Below are positions 1 to 10,208 of a stretch of DNA of 64,000 nucleotides, piece by piece. The stretch comes from an uncultured Bacteroidales bacterium (GTDB lineage Bacteria > Bacteroidota > Bacteroidia > Bacteroidales > FEN-979), in contig CAISRB010000015.1 of the NCBI GenBank assembly GCA_903887775.1, positions 62,001 to 126,000 on the forward strand. The letters run 5' to 3'. Position 1 is the stretch's first letter, and every line of letters starts with the position of its first letter. Below the pieces are notes generated by a model that was not told where the DNA came from, searched no databases, and saw nothing but the letters and a program-made list of their open reading frames with translations. The position numbers and the translations under genes were made by a program.

Positions 1-1332
1 TCAGGGATCAAAGGCATGTTACCCGTGCTTGGGGTTTGCTACGGGGCCCAGTACCTTGTACATTCTTCCGGCGGCGAGGTTGCTCCCTCGAAAATAAGGG
101 AATACGGGAGGGCCAACCTGGGATATATTGACCAGACATGCCGCCTCGTAAAGGGTTTGTCAAACGGGACGCAGGTGTGGATGTCGCATGCCGACACCAT
201 TTTGAAGGCTCCTGCCTCCTTCAAGATCACGGGATCAACCTCGGATGTTGAATACGCGGCCTTCAGGGTCAAAGGAGAGGAAACCTACGGCATACAGTTT
301 CACCCTGAAGTATACCATACTCCTGAGGGACTGCATCTGCTCAAAAATTTTGTTGTGAATATCTGCGGATGTAAGCAGGACTGGACCCCCGAGTTGTTCG
401 TCGAATCTACGGTTAAAGAGCTCAGGGCGAAACTCGGGAACGATAAAGTAGTGCTGGGCCTTAGCGGGGGCGTCGATTCTTCGGTCACCGCGATGCTTCT
501 CAACAGGGCCATCAGCGATAATTTGTATTGCATATTTGTTGATAACGGCCTGCTGAGGAAAGACGAATTCAGCAAGGTCATCGAACGCTATAAAAAACTT
601 AAGCTGAACGTGATCGGGGTTGATGCCGCCAGCCAGTTCCTGGATGCGCTTAAGGGCGTTGCAGACCCTGAGAGAAAACGCAAGATCATAGGCAAAACCT
701 TCATTGATGTGTTCGATCAGGAAGCTCATAAGATCCAGGGTATCTCCTGGCTGGCCCAGGGGACCATTTATCCCGATGTGATCGAATCCCGTTCAGTGAA
801 AGGCCCTTCAGCTACCATCAAATCACATCATAATGTCGGTGGACTGCCTGAACACCTGAAACTGAAAATCGTTGAACCTTTGAGTTTCCTGTTCAAGGAC
901 GAGGTCCGCAAAGTCGGCCTGACCCTTGGCCTGGATCCCGAATTTATCAACCGTCACCCTTTCCCGGGTCCCGGACTTGCAGTGAGGATTATCGGAGACC
1001 TTACGCGTGAAAAGATACGCCTGCTGCAGGATGTGGATGATATTTATATTACCGGCCTGCGTAAATCAGACCTGTACCATAAAGTCTGGCAGGCTTTTGC
1101 CGTACTTCTGCCGGTACAGTCGGTAGGTGTGATGGGGGATGAGCGGACTTACGAAAATGTTGTAGCTTTACGTGCAGTGACTTCGACCGACGGGATGACT
1201 GCTGACTGGGCCCATCTTCCGCATGAGTTTCTGGCGAAGGTCAGCAACGATATCATTAATAAGGTTAAAGGAGTGAACAGGGTCGTTTACGATATTTCTT
1301 CGAAGCCGCCGGCAACAATAGAATGGGAATAG
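1..1332 (+). CDS. guaA: GMP synthase (glutamine-hydrolysing), 5' end missing
   Basis: Amidates XMP to GMP in the last step of cytosolic guanine nucleotide synthesis. The frame is open from base 1, so the N-terminus lies outside the window; 443 residues are visible of a usual length of about 510. The class I glutaminase domain shows its nucleophile in GVCYGAQ and the His/Glu pair in FHPEV. The ATP pyrophosphatase P-loop is SGGVDSS. The C-terminal dimerisation domain has [13 protein letters not shown] and ends KPPATIEWE, as the family does. The first in-frame ATG at 16 is internal and not the true start. Confidence 0.97.
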   Translation, partial: SGIKGMLPVLGVCYGAQYLVHSSGGEVAPSKIREYGRANLGYIDQTCRLVKGLSNGTQVWMSHADTILKAPASFKITGSTSDVEYAAFRVKGEETYGIQFHPEVYHTPEGLHLLKNFVVNICGCKQDWTPELFVESTVKELRAKLGNDKVVLGLSGGVDSSVTAMLLNRAISDNLYCIFVDNGLLRKDEFSKVIERYKKLKLNVIGVDAASQFLDALKGVADPERKRKIIGKTFIDVFDQEAHKIQGISWLAQGTIYPDVIESRSVKGPSATIKSHHNVGGLPEHLKLKIVEPLSFLFKDEVRKVGLTLGLDPEFINRHPFPGPGLAVRIIGDLTREKIRLLQDVDDIYITGLRKSDLYHKVWQAFAVLLPVQSVGVMGDERTYENVVALRAVTSTDGMTADWAHLPHEFLAKVSNDIINKVKGVNRVVYDISSKPPATIEWE

Positions 1333-1423
1333 ACTTAAGCCATGAGCCATGAGAGATATGCTAAAGCGAATAATAATGAATAGCAATTTGGGATGTAATT
1401 ATTAAATCAAAGAGATTAACACA

Positions 1424-2923
1424 GTGAACAGGTCATTTTTATTCTTTCTCTTTGTTTTTGCAACCTTGAGTTCCCTTAGCCAGACTTACCAGGAACAACT
1501 CAAGGCCATTCATTCAAAAATAACCGAACAGAAGGACGGCAAGTCGTACTATGTTCATATGGTCAAAAAAGGGCAGACCCTGTATATGATCTCAAAATCA
1601 TACGGGGTTGAGGTGAATGATATCATTTCCGAAAATCCCATAGTCAGGGAAGGCCTGAAAGCCGATCAGAAACTCCTGATCCCTTTCCCGGGTCAGAAAA
1701 AGGAAGAACCCTCCAACTCCCAATCCCCAACCTCCAACTCCCAATCCCCAACCTCCAACACCCAACCCCCAACCCCCAACCCCCAATCCCCAACCCCCAA
1801 CCCCCAACCCCCAACCCCCAGGCCCTGCGGTGAGGATACGGCAACCGGCAGCATCACGTACAAAGTAGTTCTGATGCTGCCCCTTTATCTTGAAGAGGTT
1901 GAAGGCATGAATCCTGAGACCGCCACAAGTGAAGCAATTGATAACTGGAATTCCCTCAAATACCTGCCGTTCTATGAAGGGTTCAGGCTGGCAGTTGATT
2001 CACTTCAGAAACAGGGACTTCATCTTACTCTTTATGTATACGATGTGGGGAAAGATACTTTAAAGACCTTGCAGCTTCTGAAAAAAGCGGAGGTGAAATC
2101 AGCCGATCTTATCATCGGCCTGCTGTTCCAGAAGAACTTCCAGATCGTTGCAAAGTTCGCACATGATAATAAAATACCTATTGTTAACCCGGTCAGCGAA
2201 CGGCCCGAAATAACCAGGGATAACGAAATGGTTTTCAAGACTAACCCCTCCCGGGCTTTCCAGCTTGTAAGTCTTGCAGACTATATGCAGAAAAATATGT
2301 ACAGGGGGCAGATACTGATCATCAGGAACGGACAGTTCAAGGATAAGGATATTGCCGACAGGCTGAAGAAGGAATGCATCGAAAGGAATCTTAATGCGAC
2401 CCTGGTTGAGGGCCAGGACGTGGCCATCGGCAAGCTGTCGAAATCAAAGGAAAATGTGATTGTGGCGTTTGCCGACAATAATGTATATGCCCTCGATCTG
2501 ATGCGCAGGTTTTATGAGATCAGGAACGATTATCCCCTGAGCCTTGTCGGACTCCCCGATTGGGAAAAGATCGAAGGCCTTGAAACGGATTTTCTTAATG
2601 GTCTCAACACCCATCTGGTCTCTCAATCTTTCGTCGATTATTCCGATGAGGGCGTGAAAAAACTGCTGCCACGTTTTCAGGAACTTTTCAAAACAGATCC
2701 GGAACCATTAGCCTTCGAGGGCTTTGATGTAGGGTATTATTTCCTCTCAGCCCTGATGAAGTTCGGGAATCAGTTTCCCGGGTGCATAGTGAATTTCAGG
2801 CTTCGAACGTCTCAAACCAGTTTCGAGTTTGTGCGGTCAGGCAATAAGGCTGCAAATGGTTTCGAAAACCGCTGCTGGTCCGTTTACAAATATGAAAATT
2901 ATAAGTTACTGAGGGTGAATTAG
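1424..2923 (+). CDS. LysM domain / periplasmic-binding-protein-like fusion, secreted
   Basis: A 499-residue exported protein starting at GTG. A hydrophobic signal peptide covers residues 1-20 (cleavage probably near SLSQ). One LysM peptidoglycan-binding domain spans about 43-88 ([16 protein letters not shown]). A low-complexity Pro/Asn/Gln linker runs from about 96 to 133. The rest, about 145-499, resembles the type I periplasmic-binding/receptor-ligand fold ([21 protein letters not shown]). It probably sits in the periplasm anchored to the wall. The ligand cannot be read. It overlaps the stop of the convergent Usp gene by 4 bp. Domain calls are by motif reading; the binding-protein call is the less certain. 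Confidence 0.8.
   Translation: MNRSFLFFLFVFATLSSLSQTYQEQLKAIHSKITEQKDGKSYYVHMVKKGQTLYMISKSYGVEVNDIISENPIVREGLKADQKLLIPFPGQKKEEPSNSQSPTSNSQSPTSNTQPPTPNPQSPTPNPQPPTPRPCGEDTATGSITYKVVLMLPLYLEEVEGMNPETATSEAIDNWNSLKYLPFYEGFRLAVDSLQKQGLHLTLYVYDVGKDTLKTLQLLKKAEVKSADLIIGLLFQKNFQIVAKFAHDNKIPIVNPVSERPEITRDNEMVFKTNPSRAFQLVSLADYMQKNMYRGQILIIRNGQFKDKDIADRLKKECIERNLNATLVEGQDVAIGKLSKSKENVIVAFADNNVYALDLMRRFYEIRNDYPLSLVGLPDWEKIEGLETDFLNGLNTHLVSQSFVDYSDEGVKKLLPRFQELFKTDPEPLAFEGFDVGYYFLSALMKFGNQFPGCIVNFRLRTSQTSFEFVRSGNKAANGFENRCWSVYKYENYKLLRVN
1711..1820 (+). repeat. In-frame 21-bp minisatellite coding for a Pro/Asn/Gln linker
   Basis: About five copies of a 21-bp unit encode the heptad [SP]N[SPT]Q[SP]PT between the LysM and binding domains of the 1424-2923 gene. 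The unit length is a multiple of three, so copy-number change would lengthen or shorten the linker without shifting frame. The minus strand reads as runs of four or five G separated by TT, which could form G-quadruplexes. Confidence 0.85.
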
Positions 2924-3798
2924 CGTTTACCCAGGGGCAGTGCAAGCAAAGGCACATTGGTCGCAAAGAGGTTCTTCTTTGTAATATTCCTTGTAAATAC
3001 CATGTATACCAGGGAACGTTTATGAGGCTGGAAAGCGATGAGGTTAATCAGCTTTCCTTTAACAAACTGGTCAATGGTATCCTGGTTCTCACCCTCGATC
3101 TCAATGACGTTGAAATTTATCCTGCCTTCTGCGATTTCCTTTGAGAAACCCGACTGCAGGGCTTTCATCTTTACTTCGGCTTCAGCAACTTTCGCAGTAT
3201 GGCAAAAATGCACTGTATGTACCTGGTTATTGAAGGGGCTGAAAAGCTCAAGCAGGGTTGCGATCGAATGATTGTTGCCTTCCGAGAGGTCGGCGGCGAA
3301 CATAACGTTATCAAAGCGTTTAAAGCTTTTCATGATGGGAATGGTGAACACAGGGACCTTCACATGATCGATGATAAAGGTTGAGACCTTTCCCCATACG
3401 TTCAGGTTGTTGCCTTTGCCTGTAGTGCCCGTGACTATGATATCTGGCTTGAATTCATTATAGATTTCAAGGAGTTCATGCTCCACCTCGCCTCCGCTCA
3501 CATGGGTGCTGATGGTGACGTTTTCCAGGTTCTTCTCCCTGATCCGGATTTCAAGCTTTTCCTGAAGGTCCTTCATGCCGGCTTCCGCCTGCTTGAAGAT
3601 CTCCCTCATCAGCTGCTCATTGTACAGGGTAGCCATGTCGAGGGTATCAGGAAAACTGGTGTCGGTGAGAATGATCTGGTCGAAATAGGTATGGAACAGC
3701 TTCAGCTCCGCCCCATAGGTGGCTGCAAGTTCCAATGCATACTGGCATGTGATGTCGGTATGCTGCGAGAAATCAACGGGTACTAATATTTTTTTCAT
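2920..3798 (-). CDS. Tandem universal stress protein (UspA family)
   Basis: A 292-residue cytosolic protein with two Usp domains, about 1-145 and 155-292. The first has the family start MKKILVPVDFS and the nucleotide-binding loop GTTGKGNNLNVWGKVST. The second domain lacks a clear G-x2-G-x9-G loop, so only the N-terminal half is likely to bind ATP. The start codon lies 26 bp inside the end of the upstream glycosyltransferase gene, suggesting one transcript. The role is inferred as stress tolerance; the sequence gives no specific partner. Confidence 0.9.
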   Translation of the reverse strand: MKKILVPVDFSQHTDITCQYALELAATYGAELKLFHTYFDQIILTDTSFPDTLDMATLYNEQLMREIFKQAEAGMKDLQEKLEIRIREKNLENVTISTHVSGGEVEHELLEIYNEFKPDIIVTGTTGKGNNLNVWGKVSTFIIDHVKVPVFTIPIMKSFKRFDNVMFAADLSEGNNHSIATLLELFSPFNNQVHTVHFCHTAKVAEAEVKMKALQSGFSKEIAEGRINFNVIEIEGENQDTIDQFVKGKLINLIAFQPHKRSLVYMVFTRNITKKNLFATNVPLLALPLGKR

Positions 3799-4924
3799 GA
3801 CGTAAAAATAATAAATTCAAAAGCTCTTTGCAATTTTTTTTATTTGAGTAGGTCCCTTCAAGATGCATCAGCCTTGCATGTATCATCTCTTCTGTGAATT
3901 CCTCTCCGAAACAGTTCATGGCCTTTTCGCGCAGATCTTCCGGTTTGTTTGCAATAAGGCAAAGGGGTGCCAGGTTTGTGCCGGCAACCATATGTTCATT
4001 CACGAGGCAAAACCTGCCATTATACAGGGCGTTCAGCAGTTTCAACTTCAATCCTGTAGGTTGAAAGGTCACCATGATATGCAGATGGGCATCGCGTATC
4101 AGTTCAAACATTTTTTCTTCCGGAGGATTGGCAACGATACGGATGTTCTTTTTACTTCTTACCAGGGCAAGCAGCGTGGGGTCCGGATTCTGGCCTGCAA
4201 TAACCAGGTCGGGCATCGAAGATTCCCATACCTGATCAATCAGGTATTTTGCAGCCTGATCATTCTCGGGAACGCTCAGTTTGCCATGATATAATGCAAA
4301 ACTGCCGCTGCCTTCCTTCATGAAAATCCCGTCCTCCTTATGAAAGCTGGGCATATACCTGACATTCTTTTCCGGGAATAATTTCTTTAAATATTTCCTG
4401 TCCTCTTCCGAAACCACCAGCATGAAGTCGGCATATCTCAGGTATTTCTGGAAATGTTTGAGCCGGAGGCTTTCGATAAAAAAAAACGTCTTGTTTCTGA
4501 TCCCCCTGCCGGCTTTAAAAAGATGAAAATAATACTGATGTTCTATGTTGCTTTCACGGTAAATTTTCAGCCTTTTTGCAAACCGCCTGTCCTTGAGCAG
4601 ATAACAGGTGTGCAATCCTTCAAAGAGGATGGGATACTGGTCGTTTAAGAGATTTCTTTCGAGTTCTGCGGATATCCTGCTCCCGACAATATACGGTTTC
4701 AGGCTCAGCTGTGTTTTTATGCCGTTCTTTCTTGGGTAGTAATTCACGCTGAAGCAAAGTTCATCAAGCTTTTTTTCAGGTTTGCGGTTATGTTCGAAGC
4801 AATGAAGGTGGATCCTGACCCCGGCTTCACTCAGGGTTTTGATCTTATAATAAACATCGATCACCCCGCCGTAATCTGGGGGGAAGGGAATGTCAAAAGC
4901 TATGATATGAAGGTGCAGATCCAT
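3773..4924 (-). CDS. Glycosyltransferase, GT-B type
   Basis: A 383-residue probable cytosolic glycosyltransferase. The N-terminal half starts LHIIAFDIPFPPDYGGVIDVYYK, a first beta strand with the acceptor-side glycine loop typical of GT-B enzymes. The C-terminal half has FALYHGKLSVPENDQAA and a donor-side segment near LKLLNALYNGRFCLVN. The start overlaps the previous glycosyltransferase stop as ATGA, so the two are translationally coupled and probably act in the same surface polysaccharide or glycan pathway. Donor and acceptor are unknown. Confidence 0.82.
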   Translation of the reverse strand: MDLHLHIIAFDIPFPPDYGGVIDVYYKIKTLSEAGVRIHLHCFEHNRKPEKKLDELCFSVNYYPRKNGIKTQLSLKPYIVGSRISAELERNLLNDQYPILFEGLHTCYLLKDRRFAKRLKIYRESNIEHQYYFHLFKAGRGIRNKTFFFIESLRLKHFQKYLRYADFMLVVSEEDRKYLKKLFPEKNVRYMPSFHKEDGIFMKEGSGSFALYHGKLSVPENDQAAKYLIDQVWESSMPDLVIAGQNPDPTLLALVRSKKNIRIVANPPEEKMFELIRDAHLHIMVTFQPTGLKLKLLNALYNGRFCLVNEHMVAGTNLAPLCLIANKPEDLREKAMNCFGEEFTEEMIHARLMHLEGTYSNKKNCKELLNLLFLRHEKNISTR

Positions 4925-6060
4925 CAGCTTGCTTTGATTTCTTCGAGTACACTCAGCAGAATTTTCTCTTCATTCTCCCAGCAGAGATCTGCTGCGGCGC
5001 TGACAAGGTTTTGCCTGAAAAGCTCCATCCTCACGGTATTCATAAGCATCGTATCAATTTTATTGGCCAGGTACCGGGGATCGTGGTTTTCAATCGTTTC
5101 ACCGATAAAGTACTTATCCAGCACAGCTTTCATCTCGGGAAACGGAGAGACGAGCACCGGAACCCCGGCCTGGATGTAATCCATGAACTTATTTGGAAGC
5201 GCATAATGATAATTCAGGCTGACATCTTTTTCAATGGATAATCCAAGGTCGGCCATCAGGGTTATCGAAGGAAGTTCAGCGAACGGGATCTCCCCGGCAA
5301 AAATCACTTTTCCGCTGACCTTCTCGTCCTTTGCGAATTGTTTTACCTTTTCAACAACATCTCCTGTGCCTGCTATCAGCAGAATGGCATCGCTGCGTAT
5401 AAACTTCATCGCCTGTATTGCTTCCTCCAGTCCGCGGTCAACATTCACAGCACCCTGATAAATTATAACCTTCTGATCAGGTTTAATGCCATAGTCAGAT
5501 TTACCGGCAGGTTCATGCAATTCACGTTTGAACGGCACATTCCGTATCACGGTCACCCGGAGGTTATATTCCTGTGAGTAAAGCCCGGCCACGCTGCGGT
5601 TTACGGCAATGACCGCTTTAAGCCTGGGGAAAGTATGATCTTCGATAAATTTCCAGATCCTTGTTGTGAATTTGCGTCCCACGAGTTCAGGAACCCCGCG
5701 GAAATACTCGTGACAGTCGTGAAGCAGCTTAACCTTACGGCCAAAAAACCGCATCCACTTCAAAGCAGGATAACATCCCGCCAGGGTATCAAGGTCATTT
5801 GAAACTATAAGATCGGTTTTGTGTGTAAGCAGGAATAAAAACAAGCGGAAATTATAGTTGGCGTAAAACATGGGCCCCTTGTCGAAACTCAGTTTCATAC
5901 GGTGCATGCTGTATGAACGGGGAGCAAGTGGCAGGCTGTTTTTGCGTTTTCTGCCTATAAGAAGTACCTCGTACCCGGCTTTGCCTAGCGCGGTACAGGT
6001 TCTGTGAACCCTCTGGTCGGTGGTCAGGTCGTTGGTAACCGTGACAATGGCTTTTTGCAT
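4924..6060 (-). CDS. Glycosyltransferase family 4-like
   Basis: A 378-residue GT-B enzyme. Visible elements are the N-terminal AIVTVTNDLTTDQRVHRTC, the mid segment LLHDCHEYFRG, the phosphate-binding strand VIIYQGAVNVDRGLEEAI and the donor-binding segment LPNKFMDYIQAGVPVLVS. These fit GT4 enzymes that use nucleotide-activated sugars for surface polysaccharides. It is first in a minus-strand set with the GT at 3773-4924 (ATGA overlap) and the Usp gene. It diverges from murB, 54 bp away. Confidence 0.87.
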   Translation of the reverse strand: MQKAIVTVTNDLTTDQRVHRTCTALGKAGYEVLLIGRKRKNSLPLAPRSYSMHRMKLSFDKGPMFYANYNFRLFLFLLTHKTDLIVSNDLDTLAGCYPALKWMRFFGRKVKLLHDCHEYFRGVPELVGRKFTTRIWKFIEDHTFPRLKAVIAVNRSVAGLYSQEYNLRVTVIRNVPFKRELHEPAGKSDYGIKPDQKVIIYQGAVNVDRGLEEAIQAMKFIRSDAILLIAGTGDVVEKVKQFAKDEKVSGKVIFAGEIPFAELPSITLMADLGLSIEKDVSLNYHYALPNKFMDYIQAGVPVLVSPFPEMKAVLDKYFIGETIENHDPRYLANKIDTMLMNTVRMELFRQNLVSAAADLCWENEEKILLSVLEEIKAS

Positions 6061-6078
6061 CAGGTTGAAGGTTCCGTG

Positions 6079-6110
6079 TTTACTTTACAAAGTTAATTTA
6101 TTTACTTTTG
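6079..6110 (+). promoter_or_regulatory. Possible Bacteroidota housekeeping promoter of murB
   Basis: A perfect -7 element TACTTTTG (consensus TAnnTTTG) lies at 6103-6110, with a weak -33 element TTTA 20 bp upstream at 6079-6082. It is only 4 bp from the murB ATG, so transcripts from it would be almost leaderless. That makes the call tentative. Confidence 0.35.
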
Positions 6111-6114
6111 ATGC

Positions 6115-7128
6115 ATGCAAGTACTTGAGAACATCTCCCTGAAACCCTATAACACCTTCGGGATAAACGCCAGGGCAAAGTTTTTTGCCGAGCTGCATTC
6201 CGACAATGACATAGCCGCTTTTTTCAGTTCCCTCACACCTGAGAGGATGCCTTTTCTGATCCTTGGAGGCGGCAGCAATATTTTATTTACGAAAGACTTT
6301 GAAGGCAGTGTGGGTTGTATCCGCAGCAAAGGCATTGTGAAGCTGATGGAAGATGACAGTCATGTTTACCTTAAGATAGCTGCAGGGGAGGTGTGGGACG
6401 ATGTAGTGAAATATGCCGTGGACCATGGCTGGGGCGGGATAGAGAATCTTTCTCTCATTCCCGGAAATGCAGGGACAGGCCCGGTTCAGAATATCGGCGC
6501 TTATGGAGTTGAACTCAAAGATGTGATCTATTCGGTGGAAGTCGCCGATGTGATTGCCCGGCATTACCGGGCTTTCAGGCCGGCCGACTGTGAATTCGGA
6601 TACCGCAGCAGTATATTTAAAAAGAAGGCTAAGGACCGTTTTATTATCACGGGCATATGCCTTAAGCTTGATAAACAGCCCGTTCTGAAACTTGATTACG
6701 GCGATATCCGGCAGGAACTCAAAAATGCCGGGATCAACAGGCCTTCGATATCCGCAGTCAGGGATATCATCATAAAGATCCGCAGCCGAAAACTCCCCGA
6801 CCCGTCAATACTGGGCAATGCCGGCAGTTTTTTCATGAATCCTGTGATCTCTGCGGATGACTTCGCCCGTTTAATCAGGCAATTCCCTCTTATGCCTTCA
6901 TTCCGGAGCGGGGATGAGATAAAAATCCCCGGAGCCTGGCTCATCGAACAATGCGGTTTTAAAGGTAAACGCTTTGGCGATGCCGGTGTCCACGGGCAAC
7001 AACCCCTGGTCCTTGTGAACTATGGTTCTGCAACCGGCGCCGAGATCCTGGCCCTGGCCGAAAAAATAATCGGTTCAGTGAACAGGAAATTCGGGCTTAG
7101 GATGGAGAAAGAGGTGAATATCTTCTAG
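6115..7128 (+). CDS. murB: UDP-N-acetylenolpyruvoylglucosamine reductase
   Basis: A 337-residue FAD-dependent cytosolic enzyme that reduces UDP-GlcNAc-enolpyruvate to UDP-MurNAc in peptidoglycan synthesis. It starts with the family [12 protein letters not shown]. The FAD pyrophosphate site is LGGGSNILF, followed by [20 protein letters not shown]. The proton-donor serine lies in [10 protein letters not shown] and the C-terminal catalytic glutamate in MEKEVNIF. The GYRSSIFK insertion marks it as type I. It stands alone between divergent and convergent genes. Confidence 0.97.
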   Translation: MQVLENISLKPYNTFGINARAKFFAELHSDNDIAAFFSSLTPERMPFLILGGGSNILFTKDFEGSVGCIRSKGIVKLMEDDSHVYLKIAAGEVWDDVVKYAVDHGWGGIENLSLIPGNAGTGPVQNIGAYGVELKDVIYSVEVADVIARHYRAFRPADCEFGYRSSIFKKKAKDRFIITGICLKLDKQPVLKLDYGDIRQELKNAGINRPSISAVRDIIIKIRSRKLPDPSILGNAGSFFMNPVISADDFARLIRQFPLMPSFRSGDEIKIPGAWLIEQCGFKGKRFGDAGVHGQQPLVLVNYGSATGAEILALAEKIIGSVNRKFGLRMEKEVNIF

Positions 7129-8039
7129 GACACTTTAAGCGCTCCGATAATATCGCGGGCTGAGGCTATATTGTGCCGATCGAGGTATTCGTTAATTCCC
7201 TCAATAATTTTAGGGGCTGCCATCGGATCGATGAAATTTGCGGTGCCAACCTGTATTACAGATGCTCCGGCCAGCATGAATTCTATTGCGTCTGTCGCGT
7301 TCATAATGCCGCCTAGGCCGACGATCGGAATATTCACTGCCTTGTATACCTGCCAAACCATTCGCAGGGCAACCGGTTTGATCGCGGGACCGGATAATCC
7401 GCCGGTCACGGTGGCTATTACAGGCCTTTGGGTTTCGGCATCTATTGCCATTCCCAGCAATGTGTTGATCAGCGTGATAACATCGGCGCCTCCATTTGTA
7501 ACAGCCTTTGCAATCTCTGTAATGCTGGTAACGTTTGGTGAAAGTTTCACCATCAGCACCTTCTTGTAAACGTCCCGGACAGCCCGGGTGACTTCCGTCG
7601 CAGTCTCAGGGACTGTTCCGAAAGCCATTCCTCCATGCTTTACATTAGGGCAGGAAATATTCAGTTCTATCGCAGGTATGTTTTCAAGTTCATTGATCCT
7701 TGCTGCAACTTCGACATATTCGCTGATAGTCGAACCTGAAACGTTGACAATGACCCGGGTATTGAAATCCTTGATCAGGGGGTAGATATGGCTGCAGAAA
7801 TGATCAATTCCTTTATTTTGAAGGCCGACAGAATTGAGCATCCCGGATGGTGTTTCAGCCATGCGGGGGTATTTGTTCCCGTCGCGGTTCGATCCGGTGA
7901 CGGCTTTTACAAAGATCCCGCCAAGCAGGCTGAGATCATAGAATTCCTTAAATTCCTCGCCATACCCGAAGCAGCCGGAAGCGGTTGTCACGGGGTTTTT
8001 GAACTGTATACCGGCGATATTTATATTCAGGTCTGCCAT
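7125..8039 (-). CDS. pyrD: Dihydroorotate dehydrogenase, class 1B catalytic subunit
   Basis: A 304-residue FMN enzyme oxidising dihydroorotate to orotate in pyrimidine synthesis. The active-site loop [12 protein letters not shown] carries the class 1 catalytic cysteine at residue 130. The FMN phosphate site is [15 protein letters not shown], followed by [12 protein letters not shown] class 1B enzyme needs the PyrK electron-transfer subunit, which is encoded just upstream at 8145-8915. The pair would pass electrons to NAD+, as expected in an anaerobe. The 4-bp overlap with murB is tail to tail. Confidence 0.96.
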   Translation of the reverse strand: MADLNINIAGIQFKNPVTTASGCFGYGEEFKEFYDLSLLGGIFVKAVTGSNRDGNKYPRMAETPSGMLNSVGLQNKGIDHFCSHIYPLIKDFNTRVIVNVSGSTISEYVEVAARINELENIPAIELNISCPNVKHGGMAFGTVPETATEVTRAVRDVYKKVLMVKLSPNVTSITEIAKAVTNGGADVITLINTLLGMAIDAETQRPVIATVTGGLSGPAIKPVALRMVWQVYKAVNIPIVGLGGIMNATDAIEFMLAGASVIQVGTANFIDPMAAPKIIEGINEYLDRHNIASARDIIGALKVS

Positions 8040-8144
8040 TGCTTATCTAGTTTTCGCCTTTCACTCGCAATCTTGCACCGCTGCTACGGTGTCGCTGCGC
8101 TCCACCTGATGCAGCTTGTGCAAATTGCTTCACTCATTATCATT

Positions 8145-8915
8145 TCACCATCTAAGACGTGCAGCATCGAACACCGGCCCTTCCACACAAACCCTTTCAT
8201 TCCCCTTATCGGTCTGGGTGATGCAGCACAGGCAAACCCCATACCCGCAGGCCATGAAATTTTCAAGAGAAACTTCGCAGGCAGAGCCTTTTGCAGCTGC
8301 AAGCTTTGCAACAGCATGCATCATCGCATCTGGTCCGCAGCAATACATATGATCATAGGGGAAAGAGGATTGACTGAATACGGAATGTTGTGTCAAAAAT
8401 CCTTTTTCACCCATGCTGCCATCGTCGGTGCTCAGAAACACCCTGCCATATTTCGAATATTCATCAATCTGGGATACCTCATCCGCAGACCTGAATCCAA
8501 TAAGAAAATCGGGTCTTATGTTTTTTCTGTTCAGATAGTCTCCCATAAACATAAGGGGCGCAACGCCTGCGCCTCCTCCTACAAGAAGCACCTTGCCGGA
8601 AGAAGGAATTGAAAAAAAGTTTCCAAGGGGATAGACCAGGTTCAGTGTTTCTCCTGGTTTGAGCATTCCCATATGCCTTGTACCTTCACCCCTGACCTGT
8701 ACAAGCAAACTCAGTGTGTTCTTCGCGTAATCCACAAAGTGAATCGAAAAAGGTCTCCTCAGAAAAGTGGCCGGGGAATTATGTACAAGCACCTGAACGA
8801 ATTGCCCCGGAAATATCTCGGGCAGGGGCAGAGGGGACTGCAGTTCTAAAATAAAATGCCGTGAGTTAAGTCTGTTGTTGAATGCAACAATAAAATCATG
8901 TACAAACTTCTTCAT
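8145..8915 (-). CDS. pyrK: Dihydroorotate dehydrogenase electron-transfer subunit
   Basis: A 256-residue flavoprotein that carries electrons from PyrD to NAD+. It has the ferredoxin-reductase FAD motif RRPFSIH, the NAD site LLVGGGAGVAPLMF, and a C-terminal [2Fe-2S] cluster site with cysteines at 223, 228, 231 and 243 (CGYGVCLCC, then RVC). It precedes pyrD by a 105-bp gap, longer than is usual for this pair. That gap shows no clear ORF or terminator. Confidence 0.95.
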   Translation of the reverse strand: MKKFVHDFIVAFNNRLNSRHFILELQSPLPLPEIFPGQFVQVLVHNSPATFLRRPFSIHFVDYAKNTLSLLVQVRGEGTRHMGMLKPGETLNLVYPLGNFFSIPSSGKVLLVGGGAGVAPLMFMGDYLNRKNIRPDFLIGFRSADEVSQIDEYSKYGRVFLSTDDGSMGEKGFLTQHSVFSQSSFPYDHMYCCGPDAMMHAVAKLAAAKGSACEVSLENFMACGYGVCLCCITQTDKGNERVCVEGPVFDAARLRW

Positions 8916-8935
8916 CAGCCGACGAAATAAGCGTT

Positions 8936-9610
8936 TTAGTTCGAAAGCCTGGAGGCAGCCTCATGAATGACTTCGCCGTATTTTCTGAGGATGCGGTCCC
9001 ACTCCTTAAACAGCTCGTCGCTTTTTACGCTCACCTGGCCTGAATTGGCAACTTCACTAACCAGTTTGATCTTATATGACAGGGGATCAGTTGAGCCAAG
9101 CTTCACAATGATCCTGGTACGGATGGTCTTCTGCTTGAAGGTTTGAATAACCCATGCGGTACGCAGGTAACCTGTTGATTTATCAGTGACTTCGATGACA
9201 TCGAAATAAGTAGTGATGATCTGGCTCAGGAGTTTCCATGCCTCATCTTCCTTTTTATTGGTCTTGATTTCAATATCGACATTAGCAACATCGGTGGCTT
9301 CTGATGCATCATAGGCATCGTCTTTCTCCATCTGATAAAAATAGGTTTTGGGGGGAGGGCTGACGTTGGATTTGTTGCAAAATTCGATAAGCCCGGTAAG
9401 ATACCCGATTTTTTCAACTTTAATGTTTACACAGGCATACGATGGAATCGTTATTTCAAGCTGGCCTGAGCTGAGATTCTTTCCGTCTACAAATATCTTC
9501 GCATCCGGCTCGGATACTGTAAAGTGGACAACCTTTTTCCCGGCCGAAGCAGTAAGGCTGATTGCCATGATGGCCACGATCATCAGTGCGTTTTTTAATA
9601 AATTTCTCAT
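8936..9610 (-). CDS. Secreted protein of unknown function, PEGA-like N-terminus
   Basis: A 224-residue protein with a signal peptide (residues 1-23, hydrophobic MIVAIMAISLTASAG). The next 60 residues (FTVSEPDAKIFVDGK to VKIEKIGYLTG) resemble a PEGA-type beta-sandwich that displays a small extracellular repeat. The remainder is predicted mixed alpha/beta with no motif I recognise. Gaps to pyrK (20 bp) and DUF5606 (32 bp) allow a shared transcript. Function unknown. Confidence 0.6.
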   Translation of the reverse strand: MRNLLKNALMIVAIMAISLTASAGKKVVHFTVSEPDAKIFVDGKNLSSGQLEITIPSYACVNIKVEKIGYLTGLIEFCNKSNVSPPPKTYFYQMEKDDAYDASEATDVANVDIEIKTNKKEDEAWKLLSQIITTYFDVIEVTDKSTGYLRTAWVIQTFKQKTIRTRIIVKLGSTDPLSYKIKLVSEVANSGQVSVKSDELFKEWDRILRKYGEVIHEAASRLSN

Positions 9611-9642
9611 ATATTCTGTATTTTAAGATCCAATATTACAAA

Positions 9643-10122
9643 TTATTTTGTCTTCTTTTTCCTGTTGCTTTCAGAAACCGGCTTTTCAGTTTCTTCTTTT
9701 TGGGTCTCAGTTTCCGGTTTTTTTTCTTCTTCGGGCTCTGTGAAATCAAGCAGATTCTGTTCGAACAGCATGTTGTACCAGTTTACTATCTTCCGGATGT
9801 CGGAAACGTAAACCCTTTCCTTATCGAAATCGGGAATCATTTCCCCGAAAAATTTAAGCAGGGAATTGTTGTCTGATTTGGAGTCCACGGCCGGCTTCCC
9901 TTCAAGTTTTTCATGGAATGCTTTCAGGACGTCTTTCAGCGGACGGTCCTCGCCTGTTGTGAACACGCTGATCTCGGCAAGAGAGCTCATCTTTTCATGA
10001 CCAAAAGCAGGAAACCGCTTCTGATCCGACAGAGACTCTACGATCACAGCGTTCTTGCCCTGGGAAACAACCTTAAATAAACCGCTTTTTCCTGAGATAG
10101 AAACAATTTTTGTAAGATCCAT
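9643..10122 (-). CDS. DUF5606 family protein
   Basis: A 159-residue cytosolic protein. The conserved Bacteroidota start is MDLTKIVSISGKSGLFKVV, followed by an SH3-like strand set (NAVIVESLSDQKRF) and a helical segment. The last 30 residues are a charged, disordered Glu/Lys tail. DUF5606 has no assigned function. It has its own primary promoter and lies just downstream of gvpK, so it marks the end of the gas vesicle cluster rather than belonging to it. Confidence 0.8.
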   Translation of the reverse strand: MDLTKIVSISGKSGLFKVVSQGKNAVIVESLSDQKRFPAFGHEKMSSLAEISVFTTGEDRPLKDVLKAFHEKLEGKPAVDSKSDNNSLLKFFGEMIPDFDKERVYVSDIRKIVNWYNMLFEQNLLDFTEPEEEKKPETETQKEETEKPVSESNRKKKTK

Positions 10123-10138
10123 ATATCGATATTTTTGA

Positions 10139-10169
10139 CAAATATACGATGATATGGTCAGGTTTGCAA
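10139..10169 (-). promoter_or_regulatory. Bacteroidota primary promoter of the DUF5606 gene
   Basis: On the minus strand TTG (10169-10167), a 20-bp spacer and a perfect -7 box TATATTTG (10146-10139) match the Bacteroidota sigma factor consensus TTTG-N19-21-TAnnTTTG. It lies 16 bp upstream of the start codon and 40 bp after the gvpK stop. It separates housekeeping transcription from the gvp cluster. Confidence 0.6.
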
Positions 10170-10208
10170 TTTGTATAATAGGAGGTTGAAACGCTTTATA
10201 CCTGTTTC

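Noticed and set aside
7788-8612. 274-residue plus-strand frame opposite pyrD/pyrK
   Set aside because: Antisense of two clear enzymes; no family motif and no promoter.
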